From Lactarius indigo (lineage: Eukaryota > Basidiomycota > Agaricomycetes > Russulales > Russulaceae), in assembly GCA_025766275.1 (NCBI GenBank), contig JAFKAC010000003.1, positions 1,984,001 through 2,048,000 on the forward strand: DNA of 64,000 nucleotides. The letters are read 5' to 3'. The first letter of the stretch is position 1, and each line of letters opens with the position of its first letter. The notes below the pieces were generated by a model. It worked only from the letters and a program-made list of their open reading frames with translations. It was not told the DNA's origin and ran no database searches. This document shows, in pieces, positions 11,061-23,800 of this stretch. The translations under genes were made by a program, and so were the position numbers.

Positions 11061-14000
11061 ATGGTCCCTCGTCCACAGTCCTCGGCTGCTGGCGTTCTTT
11101 CACTCTTATTGGAGAAGGAGCCTTTGTTAAAACAACATGCGCTCAATACTCTGATATCTCTGGTGCCTCAATTCTGGGCTGAGATTTCGGAGCACACAGC
11201 GCTCATGTGAGCACTCAGATTTCGGCCTAGTATCTATCTCTCACGAAGATATAGCGAATCTCTCTATGAGAGTCCAGATCTACCATTAGAGGCTCGCCAC
11301 TCGGCAGCTCTTCTTGCTAGCAAAGTCTATTACTACCTTGAGGAATACGACGAGGCCCTGTCTTTCGCTCTTGGTGCAGGAACTGCCTTCCAGCAAGATA
11401 GCAGCTTTCCTGGAGATGATGAATACGTGGAGACGTTGATCTGTGGGTAACATGCTGAGAGACACAAACTTTTATTAAACTGCCATTGTAGCCAAGGCTA
11501 TTGACAGATACATCGATTCTCGGACGGAGGAGCAGTCAGGTGCTCAGTCCAAAGTCGATCCCCGTCTGCAAGATATAATTGAAAACATATTTTCGCGGTG
11601 CATCCAAAACGGGGAATATAAACAGGCCAGTATTCGTTGAGCATGTGCGATATTCAAAACTAAGCACACGCACAATAGGCCATTGGTATTGCTTTAGAAT
11701 CTCGCCGACTGGATGTCATCAAACAACTATACGAGAAGACCCACGATAGTAGTTTGCTTACTTATTCCATGGAAGCCGTTCTTGACAACCACTTTCCATT
11801 GTCTTATCGTGATCAAGTGCTCAATTTCCTTTATCCTCTGTTTCCATCGCCCACAATAGACTCCAAGTCTCCGTATATACATTCATTGACGCGTCTTCTG
11901 GTTACTCTAAGCAACCCCACACTCACGGTGTCTCTACTGGTATCCCTCGTACCCCAGGAGAAGCTCGTGGCGTACCAGCTGGCTTTTGATTTAGTAGAAG
12001 GTGGTGCGCAAGATTTCTTGGAGACCGTACGGAACGACCTGCCAGTAGGAGATGAGGTAGGCATAGCATTTGCACATCTGCTTCGTGGTGTGAACGTGAT
12101 GGACTAGGACGTCAAACCTATTTTCGACACCTTGCGCAAGATTCTAGGTGGACGCGAGTCCGTGAAACTTTATCTTGAGTTTCTTAAGAAAAACAACAGG
12201 GCCGACCTCCTCATCTTGAAACACACGAAGGTGAGGTTCTCATCCGCCGTGTCCTCCAGTGGTTCTCAATGCTCCCGCCCCTAGGACCTGCTGGAACCAC
12301 GCTCATCGGTCTACCACAATGCGGTTACCTTCCAAAATGCCTTCATGCATGCGGGCACGACATCCGACACTTTCCTACGGGAAAATCTCGACTGGCTCGG
12401 CTATGCTTCTAATTGGTCCAAGTTCACTGCCACAGCGGCGCTCGGTGTCATACACAAAGGCAATTTCGAACAAGGAATGGTCATTCTAGGCCCTTATCTT
12501 CCCAATGAAAACGGCGGCGAAAGTAATCTTGCTGGTGCAGCCTATTCGGAGGGTGGTGCACTATATGGGCTCGGTCTCATTAACGCGGGTGTTGGCGCCA
12601 TCAGTTCGGGCGTAGGAGGTCGGACTGTTGAAGATTACCTCCGCAACATTCTCAAGGCCGCTCAAGGCGAAGTTGTCCAACACGGAGCTGCACTTGGACT
12701 GGGCATCGCGGGGATGGGCGGACGCAACCCAGAGGCCTATGAAGACTTAAAGCAAACGCTTTTTACCGAGTCCGCTATTGGCGGTGAGGCTGCTGGCTAT
12801 GCTATGGGCCTCATCATGCTGGGTACCAGTGACGCAAATTGTGCAAATGAGATGCTCACCTACGCACGCGAGACCCGGCACGAAAAGATCATCCGCGGAC
12901 TGGCCATTGGGTTGGCGTTTCTGAACTTCGGCCGTCAGGACCAGGCAGATGATATTGCGAAACAATTATTGGCAGAAAAGGTCGATCATTTCTTTGCGGT
13001 AATTCGATCACTTACACACTACACAGGATCCCATCCTTCGGTATGGTGGTGTCTATACTCTGGCGTTGGCATACGCCGGGACACCCAACAATGATGCTGT
13101 CCGTCGATTGCTGCATATCGCGGTCTCGGATACCTCGGATGATGTTCGCCGGGCCGCGGTCACTTCCCTCGCTTTCTTACTCTTCAAGAACCCTCGTCAA
13201 GTTCCTCGAATTGTACAACTCCTTAGCGAGAGCTACAATCCCCATGTTCGCTGCGGTGCAACTCTCGCTCTCGGGATCGCCTGTGCCGGCACTGGCCTCC
13301 AAGACGCTATCGAGATCCTCGAACCCATGACGAAGGATAGCGTAGACTTCGTTCGGCAAGGCGCGCTTATCGCTCTTGGCATGATCCTGGTGCAACAATC
13401 CGATGCTTCGTCCCCTTCCTTAGCTCCTATTCGAGCAACCTACGCCAAAATTGTGGGCGACAAACACGAGGATCCAATGGCTCGGTTCGGCGCTGCTCTT
13501 GGTCAGAGCTTCATCGATGCGGGTGGTCGTAACGTAACCATCAGCCTGCAAAGCAGGGCAGGCACGAAGAACACCAGCGCCATCGTTGGCATGGTTATGT
13601 TCTGCCAATTCTGGTACTGGTATCCACTCGCCCATTGTGCGAGCTTAGCGTTCCAGCCAACTGGAATTATTGGCCTGACTGAGGACCTCAAAGCGCCCAA
13701 GTTTGATTTCATTTCGAATGCGCGGCCTAGCCTCTTTGCATACCCTTCCTCAATGAAACCCCCGAAAAAAGAAGCTACAACGAAACTGACGACGGCTGTT
13801 CTTTCCACCACCGCAAAGGTGAAAGCTAGAGAGAGGAAAAAGGCCGCTTCGGAAGACACACCCGAGAGTGTAAGATTGATAGATCTGCCCACAAAGCCTT
13901 CTACGATCTCACTGTATGATTCAGGATAACAGAAAGGATGGTGATATCGAGATGAAAACCGAGGAAGTCCCGTCAGCACGGCACGGCGACATTTCTCCTA

Positions 14001-14526
14001 TCAATGACTCCATCTCCAATCTTCCAGAGGGCCAGTCGGCAGAAGCCAGAGGTCCTATCAAGCGTAAGGAGCCCAGCTGGGAGAGCCTCGCCAACTTCTC
14101 GCGTGTCACTCCGGCGCAATTCCAGTGTATCGTTTTCCCGCCGAGTAGCCGCTACCAGCCGGTACGGCCAGTGTCAGCCCGTGAACCAACGATAAAAACA
14201 GGGAAAGCAGTGACAAGGACAGTGCACCCAGAAAAGTACGCAGGAGGTGGAGGCATTTTGTTACTGGTGGACGAGCGTCCGGGAGAACCAGAGGAATATA
14301 TTGAGCTGAACACGGCTCCCCCTCCTCAAGCTGCGCCCACTAGTAACGTCAGCATTACGGTCTCGGCCGCTGGGCCACGACCTGATCGAAATATTTCTCT
14401 TGACCCGAATGCACCCGAGGCAGATGTGCCCGCACCATTTGAGGTGAGTGAGTTTCTGACACACAGACAAGTAAATAACTAACGTAACGATTGTCCAAGT
14501 ACCCGTTTGATAACGATGGGGAGTAA
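11061..14526 (+). CDS. RPN2: 26S proteasome regulatory subunit RPN2
   Basis: Largest non-ATPase subunit of the proteasome base; a PC-repeat solenoid that docks ubiquitin-binding partners such as Rpn13. Exons 11061-11206, 11255-11442, 11492-11625, 11679-12056, 12108-12230, 12285-12980, 13027-13869, 13925-14443 and 14500-14526 give 1017 aa, normal for the family. Landmarks: LISLVPQFWAEISEHTALI near the N-terminus, LYLEFLKKNNRADLLILK, the alanine/glycine-rich PC repeats (e.g. GALYGLGLINAGVGA, HGAALGLGIAGMGG), GTKNTSAIVGMVMFCQFWY, a Lys-rich linker (KVKARERKKAASE) and the C-terminal NFSRVTPAQFQCI with YQPVRPVSAREP. The exon 3/4 junction needs a non-GT donor (GCCAGT at 11626). Importin alpha follows on the same strand 149 bp downstream. 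A cluster of overlapping AATAAA motifs after the stop is the likely polyadenylation signal. Confidence 0.93.
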
Positions 14527-14675
14527 TAAATAAAATAAATAAAGTTAGTTGTGTATTACGTGAGCGTGACTAAATGTGACAAGATGAGATCCCCTTTGTG
14601 GTTGGCGCGTTTTCGTGTTTTCGGGTCGTTTCGTTTCGATTTGTTTCTTACTTGGCTTCCACCATCATTTACCCA

Positions 14676-16532
14676 ATGGCAGACCGTACAAACGCTAATC
14701 GTAGAGAGCGTACGTTCTTCCAGATATAACGTCTCTCCAAACATACCGACGCGTCAAATCATAGATTACAAGGCTAAAGCCCTCAAGCAAGATGATCTCA
14801 GGAAACGTCGTGAAGAACAGCAGGTCGAGATCCGGCGGCAGAAGAGGGAAGAAAACATCGCCAAGAGGCGCAACTTTGTTCCCACCTCTGTCATCGACTC
14901 CGATGAAGAAGCTTCTTCTGGGACTTGGGAAAGTCCGGTTCGTGTACCCTATCATCTTCATTCGTAATGACTCAAATGTCCCGCAGCTCGACGAGGAGAT
15001 GATCAGTGGCGTGTTCTCTGATGACTCTGATCGCCAACTTGACGCTACGACCAAATTTCGGAAGCTCCTCTCGAAAGAAAAGAATCCCCCAATTGAGAAA
15101 GTGATCGAATGTGGTGTCGTACCCCGTTTTGTCCAGTTTTTGCGAGGTGGACATTCGATGCTTCAAGTGAGAATTCCACAATTTCCGGCGTTAGGCGTAT
15201 TTTGAAGTACTTTTTGGACAGTTCGAGGCTGCCTGGGCTTTGACAAATATTGCGTCTGGCACCCAGGAACACACTCAAGTGGTGATCAAGGCTCTTGCCG
15301 TACCCGAATTCATCAAGCTACTATCCTCTCCTGTGTTGGATGTCAGCGAACAGGCCGTCTGGGCGTTGGGTAATATTGCGGGCGACAGCCCTCAATGTAG
15401 GGACTATGTCCTCCAACAAGGTGCTCTGAGGCCTTTGCTGAGCCTCTTGAGTGAGAACCACAAGATCAGTATGCTCCGTAATGCTACGTGGACGCTCAGC
15501 AATTTTTGCCGTGGAAAGTCTCCTCAACCCGACTGGGATCTGGTTTGTTCAACTGTGAGTAAAGCCGATCCATGCTGACCATTAGTTCCCATAGATTGCG
15601 CCTGCCCTTAACGTCTTGACAAAACTCATATACTCGATGGACGATGAGATCCTCATTGACGCCTGTTGGGCTATATCCTATCTGTCTGATGGCTCCAACG
15701 ATAAGATTCAAGCGGTCATCGAATCTGGAGTGTGTCGTCGCCTCGTTGACCTTCTCATGCACCACTCCACCTCTGTCCAGACTCCCGCTCTACGCTCAGT
15801 TGGAAACATAGTAACTGGAGACGACTTGCAGACTCAGGTTGTCATCGCATCCGGCGCACTTCCGGCGCTCCTGTCATTGCTGTCGTCACCGAAGGATGGC
15901 ATCAGGAAGGAAGCTTGCTGGACGATCTCCAACATTACGGCTGGGTCACCTCCTCAAATCCAGGCTGTCATTGAAGCCAATATCATCCCTCCTCTCATCA
16001 GCATCCTCTCCAACGCAGATTTCAAAACTCGGAAAGAAGCATGCTGGGCCATATCCAATGCTACATCCGGCGGCTTGCAAGAGCCATCTCAAATCCGTTA
16101 CTTAGTCTCACAAGGATGTATCAAACCTCTTTGCGATTTGCTCACGATGATGGATAATAAAATTATCCAAGTCGCCCTTGATGGTTTAGACAATATCCTG
16201 AAAGTAGGCGAGAGCGACAGGCAAGCCGAGGGACCAGGCTCTACCAACAAGTACGCACAATATGTGGAGGAAGCTGGCGGCATGGTCACCATCCACAATC
16301 TCCAACAACACGATAACATCGACATCTATAAGAAGGCGTTTAATATCATGGACAAGTACTTCCCTGACGAAGAAGATATGGACGCTGGTGTTTCGGCGGC
16401 TAATGTCGACGCCAGTGGCGCGTTCTCCGTAAGTTCACCGGTGTCTGTCTTCCACCGTTGGTTTGACATGGCTCTCTCTAGTTTGACACTGCGAATAATG
16501 CACCGCAAGGTGGCTTCAGCTTCGGCCAGTGA
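14676..16532 (+). CDS. SRP1: Importin alpha (karyopherin alpha)
   Basis: Adaptor that binds classical nuclear localisation signals in its armadillo groove and links them to importin beta. Exons 14676-14709, 14765-14937, 14987-15166, 15222-15554, 15595-16428 and 16482-16532 give 534 aa. The N-terminal importin-beta-binding region is visible as [17 protein letters not shown]. Armadillo repeats follow with the repeated Trp/Asn ladder: [78 protein letters not shown] and [13 protein letters not shown]. The C-terminus is acidic (FPDEEDMDA) and ends GGFSFGQ. The first coding exon is only 34 nt. RPN2 lies directly upstream in the same orientation. Family assignment is certain. Confidence 0.95.
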
Positions 16533-16870
16533 GAACGTGCCTACTTGTATGACCTATACTCTCCTCGCCATTACCTTACGGTCCTTATGCCGCGAGCGCC
16601 GATACATCATTCTTGCCTGTCACTTGTTCTAGTTAGCTAACGGTTCTTGTGAATTACACTCCCAACAAGCCTTTTTTTTGCCTTGTGCTTTCCTTTTGTT
16701 CCATTCTCACGACTCGATGACATTCCAAACATTTTAGATATCTCATCTGTTGGGTAAACACGTTAGCAGAAAGAAAAGAGACAGCCATGTATAGTGATGA
16801 TGTACTCCGGTGATTCACGTTGGATCCGGCCCGAGTGGCAACTCCAGAGGCAGCTTGATCTTGATTGTCT

Positions 16871-17376
16871 ATGGCCTCGCAAATCTTACCCTTGGGTAGG
16901 TCCAGCTTGGGTCTCTATCTGCACTGTTACCAGTCAATTGACGACCCAGGGTTTGTCGGTAGAACTCATAGATAGGTGCATCGGTTCGCGCATATGGGTG
17001 GTCATGAAAAATGATCGGGAGTTCACTGGGACACTACTAGGTTTCGATGACTTTGTCAGTTGAGTTGCTCGGCTACATCTCTACATACACTACATTCGTC
17101 CTGATACCCCTCTTCTCTCGCCAGACATGGTTCTAGAAGACGTTACCGAGTAGTACGTTGTTGTCCACTCGTCCCCTTTCTTCACGAGCTAACCATTTGA
17201 CGATACATAAGTGAAATAACACCCAAAGGTCGCAAATCGACGAAGCTTGCACAAACACTTCTGAATGGAAATAACATATGCATGGTACGCGTTCCATAGT
17301 TCCGTCCATTTTGCGGTCACTAATGCTTCGTTTTTCTTAGTTGGTTCCCGGGAGCGATGGACCAGAGCAGGCGTAG
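16871..17376 (+). CDS. LSM5: U6 snRNA-associated Sm-like protein LSm5
   Basis: Member of the LSm1-7 and LSm2-8 rings, which act in mRNA decay and U6 snRNA stability. Five small exons, 16871-16895, 16963-17058, 17125-17152, 17212-17284 and 17341-17376, encode 85 aa, the usual size. The Sm fold is clear: ILPLELIDRCIGSRIWVVMK (Sm1 start), EFTGTLLGFDDFVNMVLED (RNA-binding loop Asp/Asn), TEYEITPKGRK, then NGNNICMLVPGSDGPEQA (Sm2 with the I-C-M variant of the family). The whole ring-forming fold is split by four introns with exons of 25, 96, 28, 73 and 36 nt. Start chosen as the ATG giving MASQILPLE, matching orthologues. Confidence 0.93.
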
Positions 17377-17527
17377 CCAGTAGCCACTGGTAGTAGCTAG
17401 CAACCTCCTTGTGGACCCATCGTACTTGACCTCATGGTCATCATATTAGTTGGCATAGGCATTCATGAAAGCGTTTCGTTTCTACAATGTGCGAGAGTCG
17501 AGAAAAAGACCTCCGCTTGTGTACCGA

Positions 17528-17535
17528 TCACGTGA
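17528..17535 (+). promoter_or_regulatory. TCACGTGA element upstream of MRPS16
   Basis: Third promoter copy of the palindromic octamer, 67 bp upstream of the mitoribosomal bS16 start codon. Confidence 0.4.
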
Positions 17536-17601
17536 AGTACCACTGTGCTGCCACGCGCGCAATTGCAAGGCAAGGACTTACACCGAACTGAACGCGACCC
17601 G

Positions 17602-18011
17602 ATGCCTGTCCGGCTTCGCTTGTCCTTGCACGGCTACAGAAACAACCGTATCTTCCATCTCGTTGCCACAGACCTCCGAAAACGCAGGGATGCGAAGCCT
17701 ATAGAACTCCTTGGAATATACGACCCCCGCCTCGGCGTCGGCCAAGAGCACAAGACGATGCAATGGAGCGTGGAGAGGATATTGTACTGGCTCGAAAAGG
17801 GTGGTGCTCAGCCAAGCAAACCTGTGGTCAAGTTACTCGAAAAGGTGTGTGTGTGTGTATATACTTCTCTTTTACCTTCTTTATTTAAGGATTTACACAG
17901 GGAGGTATCATCCCCCCAAACTCGAAATATCATCGAGGGCCTTCACCTCCACCTAACCCTTCGACTGGTTCGAGCGAAGCCCCTCCACCTCCACGACCCC
18001 CGCTTCCGTGA
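17602..18011 (+). CDS. MRPS16: Mitochondrial ribosomal protein bS16m
   Basis: Small-subunit mitoribosome protein of the bacterial S16 family. Exons 17602-17844 and 17901-18011 give 117 aa. The N-terminus starts at the mature fold, MPVRLRLSLHGYRNNRIF, as usual for S16 proteins, which carry no long presequence. Conserved parts are HLVATDLRKRRDAKPIELLG, IYDPRLG, MQWSVERILYWLEKGGAQPS and VKLLEK. The second exon adds a fungal Pro/Ser-rich tail that ends PPPPRPPLP. The intron opens with a (GT)n tract. The 3' end faces the ACBP-ankyrin gene, with 164 bp between the stops. Confidence 0.9.
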
Positions 18012-18175
18012 TAGCCAGAGAAATGTTTGGTGGAGATATAACTACTATACATCCAGATCGTATCACACGCTACATGTTTTCAGCGCAAACGGGCACAAAG
18101 CACACTCTATACACACGTATCCCCCCTTAATCGATTCGTATACTCCCACTCGTCGAACGAACGCCTTGTCCGTAC

Positions 18176-19095
18176 TCATGCGTGCTCGAGTAAGGCGACG
18201 ACATCATGTTGCTGGGCGATCGTGGCCAGATCCGTGGCCGTATATCCATCCGTGTCCTGTGAAATTTGAGAAATTTCAGCGAATGAAGATAGCGCGTGCG
18301 CTCTCACCTTGAGTGTCTTATCGGCACCTTGCTTGAGTAGGAACTCGACCGTGGCAACGTTTCCCCGATCGGCAGCGAGGTGAAGCGCAGTGTACCCCTG
18401 TTTTGTTGCGAAGGAACAACGCGACGAGACAGGACGAACAATTACCCTCCCCGGCCGCGCGTAATGAATGGGCTGGGTAATAAAATGGACTCACATATTC
18501 ATCCCGGACATTGATGTCCGCGCCCTCGTTTGCGCTGAGGAACGCAGAGACAGCGGCGACGTCATCTCTCATAGCGTGTCCGTGCAGCCCAGAGGAGTCG
18601 TCGACTCCGTCGTCGAGCGTCGGCGGGGACATGACGCTGACGGAAATCCCCATCCCCGATCCACCACCACCACCGTCCCTACCTTCCTGCCCTTCTTCTG
18701 TCTCGTCGTCCGCTGCTGCAGAAGAACCTTCATTCCAGCCTAGACTTCGCGCAATCTCTAGATATCGGTGCTCGGCTTCTGACGGGCGTCCCTCGTAGGT
18801 TTGGGCTGCCAGCGCCCACGCGTCCCACTTTGCACGACCAGCAATGTCAAAGAACGACGGGCGGGACGTAGTTGGCGACGTAGCCACGGTGAGCATCTTG
18901 AAGAGGCCATATAGCTGTGTGATACGAATGAATCGAGTATAACAACTCTTGTCAGGATGCAGAGCTGGTTCAACGAATGCGCAGAAGGACCTCCAATTTA
19001 ACGGAATTAGACACTCGAGTCAACGAAGACGCATTTGATAGATATGCCACGGCTTCCTCAAACACAGGCGATGGAGAATACGGATCAGTGGTCAT
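18176..19095 (-). CDS. Acyl-CoA-binding protein with ankyrin repeats (ACBD6-like)
   Basis: Binds long-chain acyl-CoA esters through an N-terminal ACB domain, with C-terminal ankyrin repeats for protein contacts. Exons 19095-18991, 18914-18495, 18397-18308 and 18256-18176 give 231 aa. ACB signature: FEEAVAYLSN, KLELYGLFKMLTVATSPTTS, RPSFFDIAGRAKWDAWALAA (Tyr, Lys and Trp ligand residues kept) and AEHRYLEIARSLGW. An acidic Gly-rich linker separates it from ankyrin repeats read as INVRDEY, GYTALHLAADRGNVATVEFL and DGYTATDLATIAQQHDVVAL. The domain order matches animal ACBD6. The assignment rests on the motif pattern. Confidence 0.88.
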
Positions 19096-19201
19096 CTTAA
19101 CTGCTGTCCAAATTGGTTTCGAGCACCGTCTTTTTCTAAATGAATATCCCTCTATTACATAACCGATAAGGGTTATCATTAACAGTACCAGTATCCAAGC
19201 T

Positions 19202-20652
19202 TCATGCTAGACCCGCAGCTCGGATTGCCTAGAACCACAAATCAGAGGCGGCTACACACAAATCGAGGACAACCTACCTTGAGCATCTCAGACCCGATTT
19301 GGGCCGGGCTTTCAGTCACGATGACTCCGGCCTTTTGAAGGGCAGCGACCTTGTCCGAGGCGGCACCTGAATAAGATAATGCCTAGCTTAGTAGAGCAGA
19401 GGGTGATATAGGACAGTGAAAATCACCTTTGCCACCGGATATGATGGCGCCAGCGTGACCCATACGACGGCCGGGAGGGGCAGTGCGCCCAGCGACGAAA
19501 CCGACGACAGGTTTTGGCTTAGCGCGGGTCAGGTTGTATTTCTCTAGGTATTCTGCAGCCTCCTCCTCCATGGTGCCACCAATCTCGCCAATGATGACGA
19601 TACCTTGATCCAGAATTGAGTTTCGCGAAAGGGTATCAAAAGCAAAAGATTATTACCGTCAGTGTTGTCGTCCTCAAGGAGAACCTTGACCACGTCAACG
19701 TGCTGCGTTCCAGGGAAAGGGTCTCCTCCGATGCCGACGCAGAGAGATTGTCCCAGACCGGCGTCGGTAGTCTGTGCGACCGCCTCGTATGTCAACGTTC
19801 CAGAACGGGAAACGATGCCTGCGTCGCAAGGTCAAAAACTAGAACAGGAACTTGGAGGCGGGCAACACACCAATCCGTCCAGGCTTGTGGATGTGTCCGG
19901 GTTGGATGCCCATCTTGCAGCCCAGAGGATTGATGATGCCCGGGCAGTTAGGACCTACGAGGCGGGACTTGGACTGGCTCATCAGGGCATTCGCGACCTA
20001 TTGTGCCGTCGACGTCAGCGAGGTTGTTGTGTACGAGTTAGAACATACTCGGATTTCGTCTGCTTGGGGAATGCCTTCCGTAATGCACACAATGAGGCCA
20101 ATTTCATTCTCGATGGCCTCGATGATCGCGTCGGCAGCGCTCGGGGGCGGCACGTACAAGACGGTTGCGTCGGGTTGGGTCTCGCGAACAGCCTAAGAAA
20201 CAAAAATCATTTATGGTGGCTGTGTCACTCAGGTGCCGGAGATATGAAATACCTCCTTCACAGACCCGAACACAGGCAAGCCGAGGTGCGTCTGGCCAGC
20301 CTTCTTCGGCGAAACGCCGCCGACCATCTTGGTGCCATATGCCAGCGCTTCCTTCACGTGGAAAGTTCCCTATTCTCACACAAAGAGGACCACGCGGGAT
20401 ATTTTTTTTTAAAAAAAAGAATATATAAAAGGACGAGGTAAACGTACAGTCTTTCCTGTGAAGCCCTGACAGAGAACTTTGGTGTCTTTATGGATGAGGA
20501 GGTTTTGAATGGTACTTTCATAACTCCGTCGGGTGGCAGACTGGGAGAACGCCCGGCGTCCAGCTGTAACTCGGGATCAGCACGGAAGCTCGCACGTGCA
20601 GGGTTTGGGGCTCACCGCTTGTGGCCAGGGATTGGCTAACGCGGGATAGCAT
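19202..20652 (-). CDS. LSC1: Succinyl-CoA ligase (ADP/GDP-forming) alpha subunit, mitochondrial
   Basis: TCA-cycle enzyme of the mitochondrial matrix that couples succinyl-CoA cleavage to nucleotide triphosphate synthesis; the alpha subunit carries CoA binding and the phosphohistidine. Nine exons from 20652 to 19202 (20652-20616, 20563-20448, 20369-20253, 20192-20049, 19997-19871, 19818-19657, 19603-19427, 19366-19278, 19228-19202) give 331 aa. A Ser/Arg presequence ([12 protein letters not shown]) precedes [21 protein letters not shown] (CoA-binding). Then come [19 protein letters not shown] and [23 protein letters not shown] marks the active-site His ([16 protein letters not shown]). All joins are phase-consistent. 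The family is certain. Confidence 0.94.
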
Positions 20653-20805
20653 GTTCGAGGAATCAAAGTAGGAGGTGGACTACTACGTGCCAACCAACCG
20701 ACCCATCCCGAACGCCAGACCTCAGCGCCAATTTATTATGTAATCGACTAACACAATTTCATTCCCATTTACGGACGATAAGTACAACACTGATTAATTG
20801 TTATT

Positions 20806-23800
20806 TCAATCCAAAGACACTACTTTCCTGCGATCCCTTGCCTTACGCGACGCCCGATGTATCCCGAGCACGGCATACTTGACTTTGTCATACTGTTTGA
20901 CGCGAATGGCACTGCAAGTTCCGTAAGCATAATCTCTTTGACGTGGGTCCGTGAATCAGACTTACTCGCCAAGGTCCTTCATGAAACGTACTTTGGCTTC
21001 TTCAGGGACAGAACTTACGGGAAGGCGTTGTAAAATCACGGGTATCCATTGTTGCAACTGGATGGGCCATAATGATGCCAAAACGCGCATAAGGGTAACG
21101 ATGGTTGATGCAGTTTCTTCAGGGAAGTCGCCAACGAGACCCGTCAGAAGCAGACTGGTGAACTCGAACCCTTCTTTATCAATGGCTTGGTGAATGGCAT
21201 TGGCGTAGAGCGGGAACTTTGGCGGTAGAGGTTCGAGGGGAGCCGAATTAAGACAATCATGCGTTAAGATCATACGGATGAGGTCCAGTGACGCGAATAT
21301 GGTGTCCGTGTGAATGAGCGTCAAAGCGGCGAGAGCAATGTGGAAGGAAGCGGGGAACGCTGAAGATTCAAAGAAGATATCAGGTGCAAATTCCACCATG
21401 TTCATGAGCATTCTGACATAGTCTTCGAGGACTGTGGGTGCCCAGCGGCTGGTCAGTCACAATCTCGATCATGCAATGAAAAGAAGCTCACCATCGGGTA
21501 ATGTAGCTGCTGATTTCTCTTGCAACATAACCAATATTTTTTGCGTAGAGAGCTCATAGACACCCCTGACCGCGTCCCGTAGTAAGGGGTCTTCCTCGTT
21601 ACCGAACCTGCCGTGGACCTTGCTCGCAATCCAGAGGTAGCAAGACATTCCTGATGAAGCGAAAGAGGCAGACATCCTCCCCAGGACATCTGCCGCGATC
21701 GTCAACACGGTCCTCCCAAAGAGATTGAGAGCATGGCGGAGGACTCGAGTGACGTGTTCTGCGCTTTCATAGTCCGAGCCGTGTTTAGCCAGGAAAGCGT
21801 CAAAGACAGGCCACACCTCTTGGCAGGTACCCTGACAGGAAGGCGGGAGGTGTTCTCCAAATGATCCAACGACGTGCAACATAACTTCTAGATTTGCTAA
21901 GCCATCTTTAGAAGAATGGTGCTGCTTCAGTGAATAGTCACGGTACACAAAAAGGGAACGCACTGCCAACTTCCAGTAGCTCTTGCTTGGTCGCGGGAGT
22001 TGGCTTGTTAGCTACCGCAAACACAGCCGCAAGGATGCTCGTCGCGAACGTCTTGAGTGATTGCGCAGCTTGGTCCATGGGCATGGCAGATATGACATAA
22101 GCGATGGCCTCATAAACAACCACCCTGTCTTCTTGTACAAGTTTCGCTCCAATGTTGACCGTGAAGGTATGTAACTCTGGAAGGAAAGGCACCAGGTGCT
22201 TGCAATACATAATCAGCTATGGCCAAAGTATGCGATGCGTTCGGCAATACCTGTTTGCAGTCCTGGCAGAGATATTTCAGAGCCTGTCCGGCAGCTCCAA
22301 TGACATCTTGATCCGTGTCCTCGAACCCCGCGGAAATATATTGTAAAGATGGGCTGATATGGTTGGGATGTGCGTTTATCCATTCTGTATACCTGGATAT
22401 AATCAATAAAGCAGCATAACGTATCCGCGTGTGCGTTGGCAGTGTCGGGATAAGTTGCATGATGATAGGCACCGCACGCTCGTCATGCGGGTCGACTTCT
22501 GCACCCATGGACCTCATCGCGAACAGCGGAGCCTCGACGTCTTGCCAGGGGGTATCGGGGCCCCGCGTCAAAGCCGCCTGAACCAGCTTCAGAGTCTCCA
22601 ACAAGCACTGCTCTGCGCCCAATACATAGCAACAATCCTTGAGGGTGTCGCCCATTACGTGGCGGAACGACCGGAAACTTTCTAGTTCTTGTCCGGTCAA
22701 CGTAGAGGTATCCGGAGGAAAATGGAGGTGCTTGATCATGACCGTCACCAGTGTCTCGTACGCACCACACAACAGCGGAGATATCGTTACTTTCTTGCCC
22801 ATGCTTTGCGCCAGTCGCATCCAGAAGGTAAATGTGATGGGTACAATGTCCAGGTCGTGGTAATCCGAGCATAGCCCAATGGCCTCGACGATGGGGAAAA
22901 ACGCCTCGGTGTGTTGCAAGATAAGCAAACGGTAGGTTTCCCCCGCTTCAGAGAATATGCGTGCGTAGCCTTTCATCTTTTCTGGGTCATCGTTCACGGT
23001 CGTGAGAATGGCTTTGAGTGCAGTGAGCTTAGGAACGATGCGCTTGATGACGCCCATGTTGTCGTCGATCTCTTGAGTTTCGTGGATAAGGTCGCATATG
23101 GCGTTGGTGGCCGCTTCAAAAAGCTGGTCGGAAGCCAACGCCTGAAAGCAGAACTCGAAGATAGCAGAATCCGCAACGTCTCTCGCCGCCATTTCACCCG
23201 CCGTGAGCCAGCTTCGCAGGCATGTAAACACTTGGTTCTGGATAGTGTGAGTGACGCCTGTGAGAGTGCCTAAGTAGAGGGTCGCCAGAGATGATGCGAT
23301 ACTAATTACTTACCGGGTGCCTGTAGATATATAGACAGCATATCAAGGACCTGTTTCGAGCATGAGCCCAGTAACTGTGCACTCCTTTCTCCGTACTCTT
23401 GGTCCTTGAGGAGAGAAGGCGAGGGGTTAGCTTTGATACCCAGCAGTCAGACCGCAACCGACCCACCGTTACCGGGATCTTCGTATTTGAATAAAGCTCC
23501 TCAGGTAGGACCGTCAAAAACTGTAGAAGGACAGGGACCATGGAAGGGTTCTGTCCGTATGACTCGATCAACCCTTCTACGGCGTTCGTCCATGTGGGTA
23601 GTTGCAGGGCGAGGCCTGAGAGAGCTAAACAAAGCTGTAGTATGATGGCACGAGGGCCATCTTTGAAGTATTCGAGAGCAGCGATGATGGTGTCACGCAG
23701 GGGGAAGAGTTGCGCTGGGTCTACTTGTGCTAGATCATAGGTAACCTGTCTGGGACGTGAAGTGGGTTTAGAGAGAGGGCGCGAGGTTGCAAACCTTTGT

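Noticed and set aside
13860..13930. Stop codon ending RPN2 early at 13929
   Set aside because: A clear GTAAGA...CAG intron (13870-13924) joins to DNRKDGDIEMK and the conserved RPN2 C-terminus.
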